NCBI GenBank assembly: GCA_013407085.1
Contig: JACCGJ010019961.1
Location: 124,001-188,000 of the forward strand
From: Atriophallophorus winterbourni
Taxonomy: Eukaryota > Platyhelminthes > Trematoda > Plagiorchiida > Microphallidae
Length of the DNA stretch: 64,000 bases
Direction of reading: 5' to 3'
Shown: positions 44,123-55,149 of the stretch, one piece after another
Numbering within the stretch: the stretch's first letter is position 1
Layout of the letters: every line of letters begins with the position of its first letter
Notes under the pieces: model-generated
Seen by the model: only the letters and a program-made list of their open reading frames with translations
Told to the model about the DNA's origin: nothing
The model's database searches: none
Made by a program: the position numbers and the translations under genes

Positions 44123-46960
44123 TTAATCAAAATCACATTGGTAATATTTTTCTGGGTTCATGTTGCTTCGACACACCGGGCCAAATTCAGGGTTTTGTTT
44201 GACGTATGCATCCAATTTCGATTTGAAAACATCAATTGTCATTGCATTCACAATATCTTGCGGTAGCGCATTCCATAGAAAGCAGATACGCACAGAGAAG
44301 AAATAGCGACGACAATCAAGTCTTGAGTGCGGTATTTCGAGACAGCAAGAGTGACTGCGCGTACTTCGAGGGGAGTTTACTTTTATTAATTCGCTAAGCG
44401 GATGGTTTTCGATCCGCAGTATCTTGTAAGCCAGAATCAGGTCGATCCACATTCGTCTTCGTGTAAAATCACGCAAACCAAGGATGTCCATTCGCTCTTG
44501 ATACGGGACCCGCTGCATCCCTTCAACTAACTTTGTAGCTTTGTGGTATACTCGATCCAGGATCTCGATGTCTTTACGCAACCATGGTGCCCAGGCTGGG
44601 ATCAAATAATCCATCGTTGGATGGATGTAAGTATTTAAAATTCGAGGAATTGTTTTGGGTGAGAACCGTCCGAAAATTCTTCTCAGAATTCCTAATATAC
44701 CACATGCCCGATTAAACACTTTTCTACAATGAATACTCGGTTTCAGGTTATTAGTAATCCAAATTCCGAGGTCCTTTTCAGCGGTGGTCCAATTTAGGAT
44801 ATCGTGGCCTAGATGGTATGTATATTCGTAGTTACGGCCAAGCTGTAACATATGACATTTACGTAGGCTGAAAGGCATTAGATTCTCTAGAGACCAGCGA
44901 TACAGAGCATCCAAGTCGTTTTGCAGCATTAAACAATCTTCATTAGAGCGGATTTGCTTCCATATTTTAATGTCATCCGCAAAAAGAACGAGCTTTCATC
45001 GCACTATTTCAGTTATATCGTTTATATATAAGAGGAAAAGAATAGGTCCGAGCACTTAACCTTGAGGCACCCCGCTCGTGACATCGATACTTTTCGACAA
45101 TACTCCGTCAACGCGAACTCGCACGTGCCGATCGGTCAGATAATATGTTAGCCACGATAGCAAGTTACCTGTTATTCCATATCGCACTAGCTTTTGCAGA
45201 AGCAAGCTGTGGTCGACTTTGTCAAAAGCCTTTGAAATATCAATATAACAAGCATGTACCGTATAGCCTTGATCAAGCGACATCGTCCAATCATTTAGTG
45301 TGATCAGTAAATTCGAAAGACAAGATCTGGTCCGGCGGAACCCGTGTTGCGCTGCTGACAAAAGACCTCGTGCTTCAAGCTGACCCACAATACATTCAGA
45401 TATAATGCGCTCCATAATTTTTAAAACACATGGTAGCATCGTTACAGGTCTGTAATTTGCTGCGTCAGAACGACTGCCACCTTTGTAAATTGGTGTTACC
45501 ACACCCGCTTTCCAAGTCAAAGGAACAAAACCTTCACCAAGACTCTGGATGAAAACCGCAGCTAAGCTATTTGAAAGCTCTCTATAACACACTTGAAGAA
45601 TCGCTGGGGTAATATTGTCCTCCCCGGGGGATTTCTTTGTATTCAATCGACGTAAGTGTCGCTCTACCACCAGTTGATCGATCACGGGCTCAGTTAGTGG
45701 TTCTACAGTGTTTGATAATTCATGATGCAATAATTGCTTTTTGGGGCAGTAGACTTGAGAGTAAAAGCACGCAAGCGCATCCGCCGTCTCTTGGACTGTA
45801 ACAGTCAAACCTTCTTCTGTCATGATCGGGAAAACACCTGGTTTAACTTTGGTTCTGTCATTCACAATTTTGTACAATAGTTTCGGATTCGCTTCCATTC
45901 GTTCCACCATATGTTGCTGGTACTGTTTTTTGTCCTGCCGAATAAAAGTGGTGACTCTGTTACGTATTCTGCAAAATTGTAACCAAGATGTAGGGGTGGC
46001 GTTATTGCAATGAGTAACCCAAGCACGCCTTTTCCATGAAATCCATTTTCTAGTTCTGCTGCGAACAGAGAAACGGAGGGTGTGGAAATCTTTCATCTGA
46101 ATATATCGAGAGTTCGACTGGATTTGCATCTGAAGGTAGTTCATCAGAGAGTTATAATGTGTATTTGAGTCACTAAAATCAAGTTGAACATCATTCAGCT
46201 CACAAAGTGCTTCCTTGAGTCTCCAAAAGTCGACTCTACGGATGATTTTAGATTCGTCACTGTGTCTCGATGCACTGCAGACATAATCGAACACGAGCAT
46301 CACATGGTCACTCCGTCCCAATGGAGCTCCATAGTGTACTAATTCAATAGCTGATTCGTTAGAAGTCAAAACTAGGTCCAGAACAGAGGGCCGGTCTGTC
46401 CCTCGCATTCGTGTGTGGTTGCAAACGTGATTGTACAGGGGGACTAGATCAAATACTTCTTGAAATTTGTGTTCCAGTGAGTTAATTGGGTGTTGATTTC
46501 TCGAGTATAGCTGCGGGAGGTTGAAATCCCCCATAATCAATATTTGAGCATGTGGCCGAGCACTGATGCGCTGAAGTTTTTCAACTAACACATCATTATG
46601 ATCGACGGTCGAAGTTGGTGAGCGATATATAACCCCAATTGTACAGCTCTCACCAGATTCCAGGTCAAGTGAACACCACAGCGTGTCTGTGAGTGAAAGA
46701 TCAGTATCTGCAATGATATTAACATTGAGGCGCTTGTGATAATACAATGCAACGCCGCCTCCCGGGCCATCACGGTCATGACGAAAAAGTGTCATATTAG
46801 GGATTGAAAGTTCACTGTCCGTCATACTGGGCTGATAGCAAGTTTCCGTCACAGCAATAAGGTCAGGGGACTGTTGTACACAGATATCAATGAGTTCTGC
46901 CAGCTTGTTGACTAAACATTGAGCATTAGTATATATACATTTGATCGATACGACTCGGTG
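44123..46960 (-). pseudogene. CR1 element A ORF2: endonuclease and reverse transcriptase
   Basis: The 5' part opens near 46960 with YTNAQCLVNKLAELIDICVQ. The endonuclease shows AVTETCYQ (catalytic Glu), GVIYRSPTS, ILIMGDFNLPQLYSR (catalytic Asp and Asn) and GRSDHVML (Asp-His). The RT follows: NPKLLYKIVNDRTKVKPGVF, KSPGEDNITPAIL, YKGGSRSDAANYRPVTML, QHGFRRTRSC, CYIDISKAFDKVDHS (motif A) and TSGVPQG (motif B). Right after motif B comes TAA (45053-45055), then a TGA near 44998, then VLFADDIKIW (motif C). The rest, 44123-44929, is an open C-terminal segment. Two stop codons are the only breaks seen in almost 2.9 kb, so this is the best-preserved CR1 copy in the window. Confidence 0.9.
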
Positions 46961-47058
46961 TAGCGATGAATCAGGTGATATGAGGTAAGGGGTAGGACAA
47001 TGTGATGCCAGATCTGGCTTAACAGTAAGTGCTCGTGAGGGTGTGACTTGTGGGCTAG

Positions 47059-48703
47059 TTATTGCGCTCCAACAGTTTGAATCAACATTTTGTTCCGTGT
47101 ATGATGTACTCGGTCCGACTCGGTTTGAGCCGGACCCACTACGTTTTTGGATGTATTCATTGCTTCCGTTTCGGTGGGAACGCTGCCGTCTACGACCCCC
47201 AGTCGCGAATGTGTCTCACTCATGGTACTTGGTCTCGGTAGACAAAGTCTAATGTCTTTCGGTAAAGCACGTTTTGCTTTTTTCCATTCGGACTTGACAA
47301 ATTCAGCCATGTCGCTAGTTAAAAAGGTAATCCTGAGAGGTTTCGGTCCGTCTCCTTTATAGTTTATTGAAAAAGGCACCCGGAAAGTGTCAGTGATCAC
47401 AACGTTAGAAATATTAAGCAAAGACGCAATGTAACGCCACTGCTTGAAGTCATGATCTGCTGTTTCCTGTCCCGATGCTTCAGTGGTATTTTCTGGTACC
47501 CCAAGTAGAACCATACTCCGCGATACCGTTTTTTTCCTTAGTGTTTGAGGCACCCTTCCGTTCCCACCATGGCACATCAGGATATATCCGGCAATTTGAA
47601 TTCGGATCCGTCTTTAGTCGGTACGAATTTAGCAGTATGTTTTCGATATCAGCCTCGCACTTCAGTGTAACTCTTAGTAACCGAGGTTGATCACTATGAG
47701 GTGAGTTGGAATGGCGAGTTAGACGAATCAATTTGTCAGGAGTAACATGCTCAATTTGCAATTGTTGACAAATTTGAGACCATCTATCGAGGTCGTGTTT
47801 GTGTTTTCTATCTAACAGGCTTTCGTGGGACTCGCTAACATTCGTACATATTACGCTTAGTGCATAAGAATTCTTCTTGCGTGTCCGAGCGTCATTCTTT
47901 ATAGAATGTGAACCTTTTTGATTTAATATTCGTGAGTCATGGGAAGAAGCTTTAGAGTGAGTAGCGGAGGTCGACTGCAAACGCCTTTCTCCGTAAGTAT
48001 TTTCTACGACCGAATCGGTGCAGATAACACTAGGCGATTTATTTGTTGAGGCAGCTTTGATTAACGGAGCATTCGAGGTAGACGGTTTCGGCTTTAAGGC
48101 CTTTTTAACAATCTCCTCAGTGTCGTGTAATAATTTAACCTTTTCAGGAGCAATCTGTGGCGGTGAGGTCGAGCGTATTCCATTATTCAATTCAACTGTT
48201 TTAGTCTTCAATATTGGTCGTAGAGTATTCTTTAAATTTGCAAGTTCCTCTTCCATTTTCAATAATCTATTCTCTATTGTATTAGTCTCGTTCCTAGCAG
48301 AGAATTGTGTACTCTTGCGATTACGATTCACTAATGAATTTCTACAGTCAATACAGAAATAGCAAACGGATGGGAGGTTTTTATCATTCACGATCTTTAC
48401 ACACTCATCGGTCAAAGTCTCATCGCAGGCCACGTGCACATGTGTATCACAAAAAATACATTTAACCAATGCACTATCATTGCTTACCGGGTACAGGCAC
48501 TTGGCGCAGAGGTCAAGGTGGTTTGATGTCGCTGTCGGGGGAACAACCGTCGTATGCACACCATGATCGATCGATTTTTTCGCGTGCGTGTTGGATCTCG
48601 TGACTCGACCACGCATTGTAGGCTGAATTGGGACGACTGGTTGTAGAATGGTTGTCCGTTCGACTGGTCGATTTAGCTGGGTTATAATTCTTGATTTGGT
48701 CAT
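47059..48703 (-). pseudogene. CR1 element A ORF1
   Basis: The likely start is the ATG at 48703 (MTKSRIITQL). It has a PHD-like Cys/His cluster (CAKCLYPVS, CIFCDTHVHVACDE, CYFCIDC), a short coiled-coil stretch (ENRLLKMEEELANLKNTL) and a Ser-rich middle. The first frame ends at 47480; coding continues in another frame (47059-47577, LGVPENTTEASGQE then VPFSINYKGDGPKPLRITFL). The change falls near a run of seven T/A bases at about 47528-47534. ORF1 proteins of this kind bind the element's RNA. Confidence 0.8.
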
Positions 48704-49049
48704 TTTACGAATAATCCGTGATAACTCGATAACCACACAAAGTAAAGCACAGAATGGCGTATCAAAATGTGTAGTTCGATGTGATCTTTGCAATGAAAGC
48801 AAAAACCGTACGATAGTTAACTGTGGGAGAAAGTTTGCACGTGTGAGCAAACTGAGATATTTACGTTGAAACGGTAACTTTGCTGTTAATCGATGGACCA
48901 GATCAAAATGTATGAATTCCGATAGCTCTGGTCAAAATGTAACAAAGGGTTTTGGAATTGTTAAAATCCGAGTAGATTTGGCGAAGAAACGGTCAAAAGT
49001 GTCAGAGCAACAAAAATGCGACCGCACGTCAGCTCAGTATAGTATAGTC

Positions 49050-50693
49050 GCCTGTTTCGAGCTTCAAGTTACACCATATACTTTCTTCCAGATCGAGTTC
49101 ATTGTCTGTAACTACCGTACAGTATAAACGTTTAAGGTGGTAAACAGCTACTCCACCACCTCTTCTTCTTCTCTCCGAAACGGGGTAATGTTTAGAATAG
49201 AGAGCTCGCGATCGCTCACGTGAGGTTAGAACCATATCTCAGTTATTGCTAGGACGTCAAGTGAGTGCTGTTTGCAGAGATCTTCCAGTTCAACTAGTTT
49301 GTTTTACAGGCATTGTGCGTTTGTACATAGGCAATTGATTGTGGTTTTCGTATACAGTGATAGAGCTGATAGCTCGTCTATTTGTCCGACCCTTCGAGAG
49401 TCGGACATCGGTCGTTTTTGAAGATTGCTACAGTGTTTCTATTCGCAGTCTCGTCCGATTATAGAAGCCGTGATACCTTTGAAAGCGTAGAAAGTTTTTG
49501 ATCACTCATTCTGACATCCCTTGGGCGATTCCTATGGGTAGCTTTCCAGTTAGCCCTAATTGATTCCATTAAAAGGTTTTTAAAAAATGTTACTTTTATT
49601 GGTTTTGACCCGTCATCTTTATAGTTTGGTGAACGAGGTATTTTAAAAGTGTCCACCAAAACTGACTCGTAATCTCCAATGATTTTGGCAACGTAGAACC
49701 ACTGTTTGTAATCGTGGTGCTGTATTTCACTTCCCGAAGCAGTGTTAGTGTGTTCGTGAAGACCAAGAAGAACAACACTGCGTGAATCATATTTTTTTCT
49801 CATTGTTTAAATTTCTTTTTCTCTCCCACCACGGAATATCAGCATGTATGCGACATTTAATCTGTGAACATGTAAGAAGCAAGTAAGAGTTTAAAAGAAC
49901 GTCTTCCATCTCTTTTTGGCTTTTGAGAGTTATTCTCATCAAACGTGGTTCTTTAAGATGAGCAGAATTAAGGTGCCGACTTAGGCGCGTTATTGACTCA
50001 GGCAGTATCGAGCTCATATCCATCATTGAACACATCTGGTACCATTGTTCGATTTCGTGAGTTCTTTTACTCGAGAAAAGTGTCCCTGATGTCTCCGGCA
50101 CATTGGTGCAAATTACACTGAGGTTCATCAAATTTGTTTTCATTCCAGTATTAGTTTTTGAAGTAGATGAATTCTGCTGTTGGACAGTCAGTACACGCCC
50201 TTTTGACTTTCTAATGTGAATAACATCGGAGTCGCAACTAGCGTTTGCATCACTAAACTGTACAGCCTCCCGCAAATTCTCTTTAAGTAATGGAGCAAAT
50301 TGTGAAGTTAAAGGATGTTGCGTTGGATTTATATCAGTTTTGTTTTTGAGTGAGTTATTCTGGGCAATTAATATCAACTTCAATGTTTCCTCGAATGTTT
50401 TGGGAACAGTTCTCTAAGTATTTGATGCGATTTTCTTGGTCTCCTGATTGTGATACATTTGTCCCGGAGCCGTTTAACGGCTTTGTTCTAAAGACGCTGC
50501 ACACATGACAGACACTTGGAATTTCAGCATTATTAATAATTACTACTGCCTCGTTAGTCAAAACTTTATCGCAATTAGTGTGTAACTTAGTAGGGCACAT
50601 ATAACACATGACTACTTTCGAATTCACACTTACTCCCTTTTTGCAAATTTGTCACAAGTCAGGCGTAGTTTTCGTAGGTCTAGATTAGATAGC
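49050..50693 (-). pseudogene. CR1 element C, ORF1 and start of endonuclease
   Basis: Minus strand. ORF1 begins near 50690 with a PHD-like finger (CYMCPTKLHTNCDK, CHVCSVF), continues 49787-50383 (KLILIAQNNS to WWERKRNLN) and 49459-49803 (SVVLLGLHEHTNTASGSE), then the endonuclease start at 49050-49240 (ERRRRGGGVAVYHLKRLYC). The frame is interrupted several times. Its 5' end meets the Penelope element at 50693/50694. The remainder lies at 43115-44022 on the far side of element A. Confidence 0.8.
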
Positions 50694-50742
50694 TGTTGTT
50701 CGGATGGTGTTCGCCGAGCTTGTGTAGTTGTTGGTGGACGTT
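50694..50742 (-). repeat. Terminal direct repeat of Penelope copy 1 (3' side)
   Basis: 49 bases identical by eye to 53225-53273; it begins TGTTGTTCGGATGGTG on the plus strand and ends GGTGGACGTT. Sequence diverges at once beyond that. Confidence 0.8.
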
Positions 50743-50879
50743 TCGTCATCAAGCTAGATGACATAATCCGCAAAACTTCTTTTGAAGTGACTTGAAATTG
50801 GTATTCATTGGTTTTTATAAGGTACGTCTGTCCGTTCGCCATCAAGCCCGATGGTTGGTGGAATTCATGTGTTGCATTC

Positions 50880-52800
50880 TGGTCCATCGAGTTTTCATTG
50901 GTCCATAGGTTGTAGCCAATTGGAGGTGCTGGTTAATAGATGTCGTTTTTGAGTGCCACGATTCGATGAATTTTCGCGCTCGTCGGTTGTTTTCTTTAGC
51001 CAAAATCCTCGCGTTGTCCCAATCGAATTGGTGTCCGAATTGATCAACGTGTATTGAAATCAGTGACCTTGGGTCGTGCCTTCCTACAGCTGACCGGTGT
51101 TCGTGTATTCTTGTGCTTAGCTTGCGGCCGGTTTGTCCGATGTAGTTTTTCTAGCAACCTTTGCACGTAATCTTGTAGACAATATTCGATTGTTATTCTT
51201 TCGCAACTTTGTCTCTCATATTGTTGAAGTAGTTGCGTAATGTTGACACAGGTTTGTGCGCGACCTCTATTCCAAATGGCCGAAGGACCCGAGCTGCGAT
51301 TTCTGATATATTCTGCACATACGGAAGAGCGCGTCTGACTCTGTTTTCATGATCCTTTCTTTGCTGGTTACGCTTCAACTTGTTGCGTAGTACGAAGCTT
51401 CTTGGGTACCCATTCTTCAGGAACACTTTGAACAGGTATTTTTCTTCTTGTCTTCTTAGTTCCGGCGTGCTGCAATGTTTTGCTGGTCTTTTGAATAGGG
51501 TTCTAACGCAGCTGCGTTTATGGCTGGTTGGATGCTTGCTGTGATAGTTCAAGATTTGATCTGTGTGCGTATTCTTCCTGTAGACACTGGTTTCCAAATT
51601 TTCTTCGCTTGTTCGTCTCACTTGAACGTCCAGGAATGCCAGGCAGCCGTCAGCTTCAGTTTCTCTGGTGAATTGGATTCCTCTGAATACACCGTTCAGT
51701 AGTCGATGTGATTCGTCCAGTTTAGTTCTTTTTATGATCACAAATGTGTCGTCCACATAGCGGATCCATAACTTTGGCCGTATTATTGGTAGAGCGATTC
51801 GTTCCAAACGTTGCATGACTGCTTCGGCAATTAGGCTGGAAATAGGTGATCCCATTGTTGTTCCTCGAATCTGCTCGTAGATTTTACCATTGAACTTGAA
51901 GTGTGTTTGAAGGCACAGCTCGATCAATTCCATCAAACTATCTCGTGTTAATCGATTTCCGTTGTGGTCAGTTCCTTTTTCGTCGAGCAACGCTGATACG
52001 ATTTGCTTTGCGAGTGTTTGATCGATTGATGTGAATAACGCCGTTACGTCGAAGGAAACCATTATTTCATCTTCATCGATCCTCACATTCTTCAATTTCT
52101 GGAGAAATTGTTCTGCAGAATTGACGGCGTGTTCCGAGTCTGTCACCAGATATAACAGTCTTCTTCGCAATTATTTCGATAACTTGTAATTCGGTCCTCC
52201 GGGTAAGGAAACGATCGGGCGTAATGGAATATTCTCTTTGTGTATTTTGGGTAATCCGTAGAATCTCGGTATAATTGAGTCTTCTGGCTTCATTCTTGTT
52301 TGTTCCATTCCATTCAGTTGACCCATAAACTTCAATTTCTTCAAAGTTGCGTTGATTTTGTTTTCAAGTCGTATGGTCAGGTCTTCGTTCATTTGTCTGT
52401 ATGTTGTTGTGTCCGGGAGTAGCTGTTCAGCCTTCTCGATATAATCTGCCTTGTTCATTACCACAGTCGTTCTTCCTTTGTCGGCAGGGAGGATAACTAT
52501 GTTTCGGTCTTGTTTCAATCTGTTCAAAGCGTTGGTTTCCTGTTTATTGATTGTGTTATGTTCCAAGTTCCTGGTGAGCGCAGGTACAATTCGTTGGCGG
52601 AATTCTTCTTGTGCGTCTTCTGTCAAAGTGTGGGATTTCAGTATTGACTCCAAATTAGCCACGAATTCAGTATGATCGGCGTCTTTCAAATTAAAGTTAA
52701 GGCCACGTGCGAGAATTTGTTGTTCGTTTTCTGTCAGGGGTCTGTCGGAGAGGTTCTTGACCCAAGATTCGCCGCTGGTGATATCTTGGTGGGGGGTAAT
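50880..52800 (-). pseudogene. Penelope-like RT and GIY-YIG endonuclease, copy 1
   Basis: The upstream part (52171 to about 52800) has SWVKNLSDRPLTENEQQILA, VILPADKGRTTVVMNKADY and RFYGLPKIHKENIPLRPIVS. A TAA at 52171-52173 interrupts. RT palm (51193-52170): IMVSFDVTALFTSI (motif A), GTTMGSPISSLIAEAVM (motif B), LWIRYVDDTFVII (motif C, intact YVDD), GIQFTRETEADGCLAFLDV. Then a TAA near 51193, and the endonuclease in the same frame (KITCKGC, TAG, YIGQTGRKLSTRIHEHR) to about 50880. Three stops separate otherwise well-kept domains. Confidence 0.85.
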
Positions 52801-53224
52801 AATTCGGAGTTTGTTTTCCAGGTCACGCCGCTTGTTAAGCTTGGTTATTCGGGTCGTTATCGCGATGGCGTCGGCTAACTGCTGTGTTAGTTCAGGTCAA
52901 AATCGGTTTTCACATATTCGCTTTTCGTTCCGGATAACTTTGGAATATTTCTTGAGTCGTTTGTGTGCGTCATCAATCATGAATTACAACCACTGCCGAA
53001 TTTGTGGTTCCATTAGTTGCTGCGCACGGGAATTGTTGATCGGTGGTCGTCGTTGTAAAGATTTTGGAGTTAGGTTCCTGCGTTGGCACTCATGCAAGAA
53101 AAATAGTTGTTCATAAGTTGCATCTGTTCTTCCGCTAAAGCTTTCCCAGCGTCTGGCGTTCTTAAGCGTTGATCGCCCGAACTGTTCAGCAATAGAGGAG
53201 AATATACGTAGCTCAGGATGGGGA

Positions 53225-53273
53225 TGTTGTTCGGATGGTGTTCGCCGAGCTTGTGTAGTTGTTGGTGGACGTT
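53225..53273 (-). repeat. Terminal direct repeat of Penelope copy 1 (5' side)
   Basis: Matches 50694-50742. Eight bases beyond it, the right arm of the inverted duplication begins. Confidence 0.8.
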
Positions 53274-53650
53274 AGGGTTAGACAGTGTTGAATGATTAAA
53301 TGTGACATAGCCTAAAGATTGTTGTTGCATTGATAGAAGACCATAGTCAGCTTTAATTGCTTTTGGTAAAGAAATTATATATTTTTAGATTGCAAAGCGG
53401 AAAAGACTTCGGATTCCTGATCATATTTCTCTTACAGCCAATGTCATCCTGATCGACGTAAACAAAAATAATCCTATGTATTGCTTTCGGCCGATGTGCT
53501 TCGTAAGCCCTCTGGATGCTTCATACTTGGGAATATCTTGTCCATTTTCATACAGATAACTCAGACTAACAGAACTCATGTAGTATATTATTTGAGGAAA
53601 CTGGTCTTTAAAGACATTAATCGCGGCAATAATCCCACACGATCCATCCT

Positions 53651-55130
53651 TTACACTGCACTACCGGTTTCTCGCTGTTTGCCATCGTCAGGTGGAGACA
53701 GTAAGATCAGTTTCAGTGAGTCTAGAAACACTGGATAAATGGTAAAGAAGATTATACTTGAATGCCACTGTTGCATATGGTTCCTACAACGAACCACAAT
53801 GTTCAAACGCAGAATCACAAAGTGATTCGTGGCGAAGTACTCAAGGCGATTATGGAAGACCAAAGTAATGTGTTGCTCACATCCCCCGAACTTACACTCC
53901 ACTACCGGCTTCTGGCTGTTTGCCTTCATCAGGTGGAGATAGTATGATTACGTTCATTGGGCGTTGAAACAGTGGATAAATGGTAAACAAGGTTATACTT
54001 GAATGCCATTGCTGCATAGGGTTCGTGCAACGAATCACGATGTTCACACAGAGAATCACATAGTGATTCGTGGTCGAGCACTCAAGGCGCTTATGGATGA
54101 CATAAGTAATATGATGCCCAGATCCCCGAACTTACACACCACTACCGGTTTCTGGCTGTTCGACGTCACCAGGTGGATAAAGTAATATTATTTTCAATGA
54201 GACTTGAAACAGTGGATTAATTGTAAACAAGGTTATACGTAAAAGCCACTGTTACATATATTTCTTACAACGAACAACGATGTTTAAGCACAGAATCACG
54301 TAGTGATACGTGTTCTAGCTCCGGAGGCGCCTGGATATAATCAAAGTAATGTGTTGCTCGCATCATTCGCAGTTACCAACCACTACAGGTATCTGGCTGT
54401 TTGCCGTCATAAGGTGGATACTGTAAAATCAGTTTTAATGAGCCTTGAAACAGTTGATAAATGCTGAACAAGGTTATACTTGAATGCCGCTGTTACATAG
54501 CGTTCCTACAACGGACGAGATGTTCAAACTCAGAAATACATCGTGATTCGTGGTTGAGCATTCGAGGCGCTTAAGGATGACCAAAGTAATGTGTTGGTTA
54601 CATCCCCGCAATAACACTGCACTACGGGTTCCTGGCTGTTTGCTGTCATCAGGTTGGGACATTGAGATTGAGTTCAGTGAGCCTTGAAAACCGTGGACAA
54701 ATCGTAAACAAGGTTATACTTGAATGCCACTGTTGTATATGGTTCGTACAATGAACCACTATGTTCAAACGCAGAATCACATAGTGATTCGGTTAAAGCT
54801 CTCCAGAGCCGTATGGATGCCCAATGTCTTGTTTTGCTTACATCAGTCGCAGTTACATATCACTCCAGGCTTCTGGTTGTTTGACCTCTTCAGGTGGAGA
54901 CAGAAAAACCAGTTTCAATGAGCCTTGAAACAGCGGCTAAATGCTGAACGAGGTTATATTGAATATCACTGTTACATAGCGTTCCCACAACACACGAGAT
55001 GTTCAAACTCAGAATCACATAGTGGTTCGCGGTCAAGCACTCGAGACGCTTATGGATTACCAAAGCAGTGTGTGTTGCTCATATCAGTCGCAGTTAATTA
55101 TTACTACCAGCTGTTTTGACTTGGTCGATA
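53651..55130 (-). repeat. Tandem array of ~240-bp ribozyme repeats (right arm)
   Basis: The same monomers as 6331-7830 in reverse order. Each unit matches its own partner on the left arm, including private changes such as GTGACC near 54150 against 7304 and the TCGTCA variant at 53685 against 7785. The best core (53658-53694) has the same CTGACGA and GAAA as 7781-7818. Confidence 0.85.
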
Positions 55131-55149
55131 CTGATATCGTTCGAGAGAT

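Larger units (their letters stand above)
44023..49047 (-). mobile_element. CR1 element A, near full length, nested in element C
   Basis: About 5,025 bp, minus strand, with ORF1, endonuclease, RT and a short 3' UTR ending in a heptamer-like tail of TTGATTC repeats (44023-44054). CR1-group elements typically end in such short microsatellites. It sits at CTGTC|GCCTG of CR1 element C: 44011-44022 continues at 49050 when it is removed (compare the uninterrupted 4205-4225). No clear target duplication beyond GTC. Confidence 0.9.
50694..53280 (-). mobile_element. Penelope-like element, copy 1
   Basis: A minus-strand PLE with a 49-bp direct repeat at its ends (50694-50742 and 53225-53273), as expected for the terminal repeats of this class. 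Inside are the N-terminal region, RT, and GIY-YIG endonuclease. It lies between the 5' region of CR1 element C and the inner end of the right arm. Different subfamily from the two other PLEs of the window. Confidence 0.85.

Noticed and set aside
50735..50757. Hammerhead-like string in Penelope copy 1 (minus strand GCTTGATGACGAAACGTCC)
   Set aside because: It has TTGATGA in place of CTGATGA, no stem II between the core halves and no pairing stem I. It may be a ribozyme fossil but cannot be called one.
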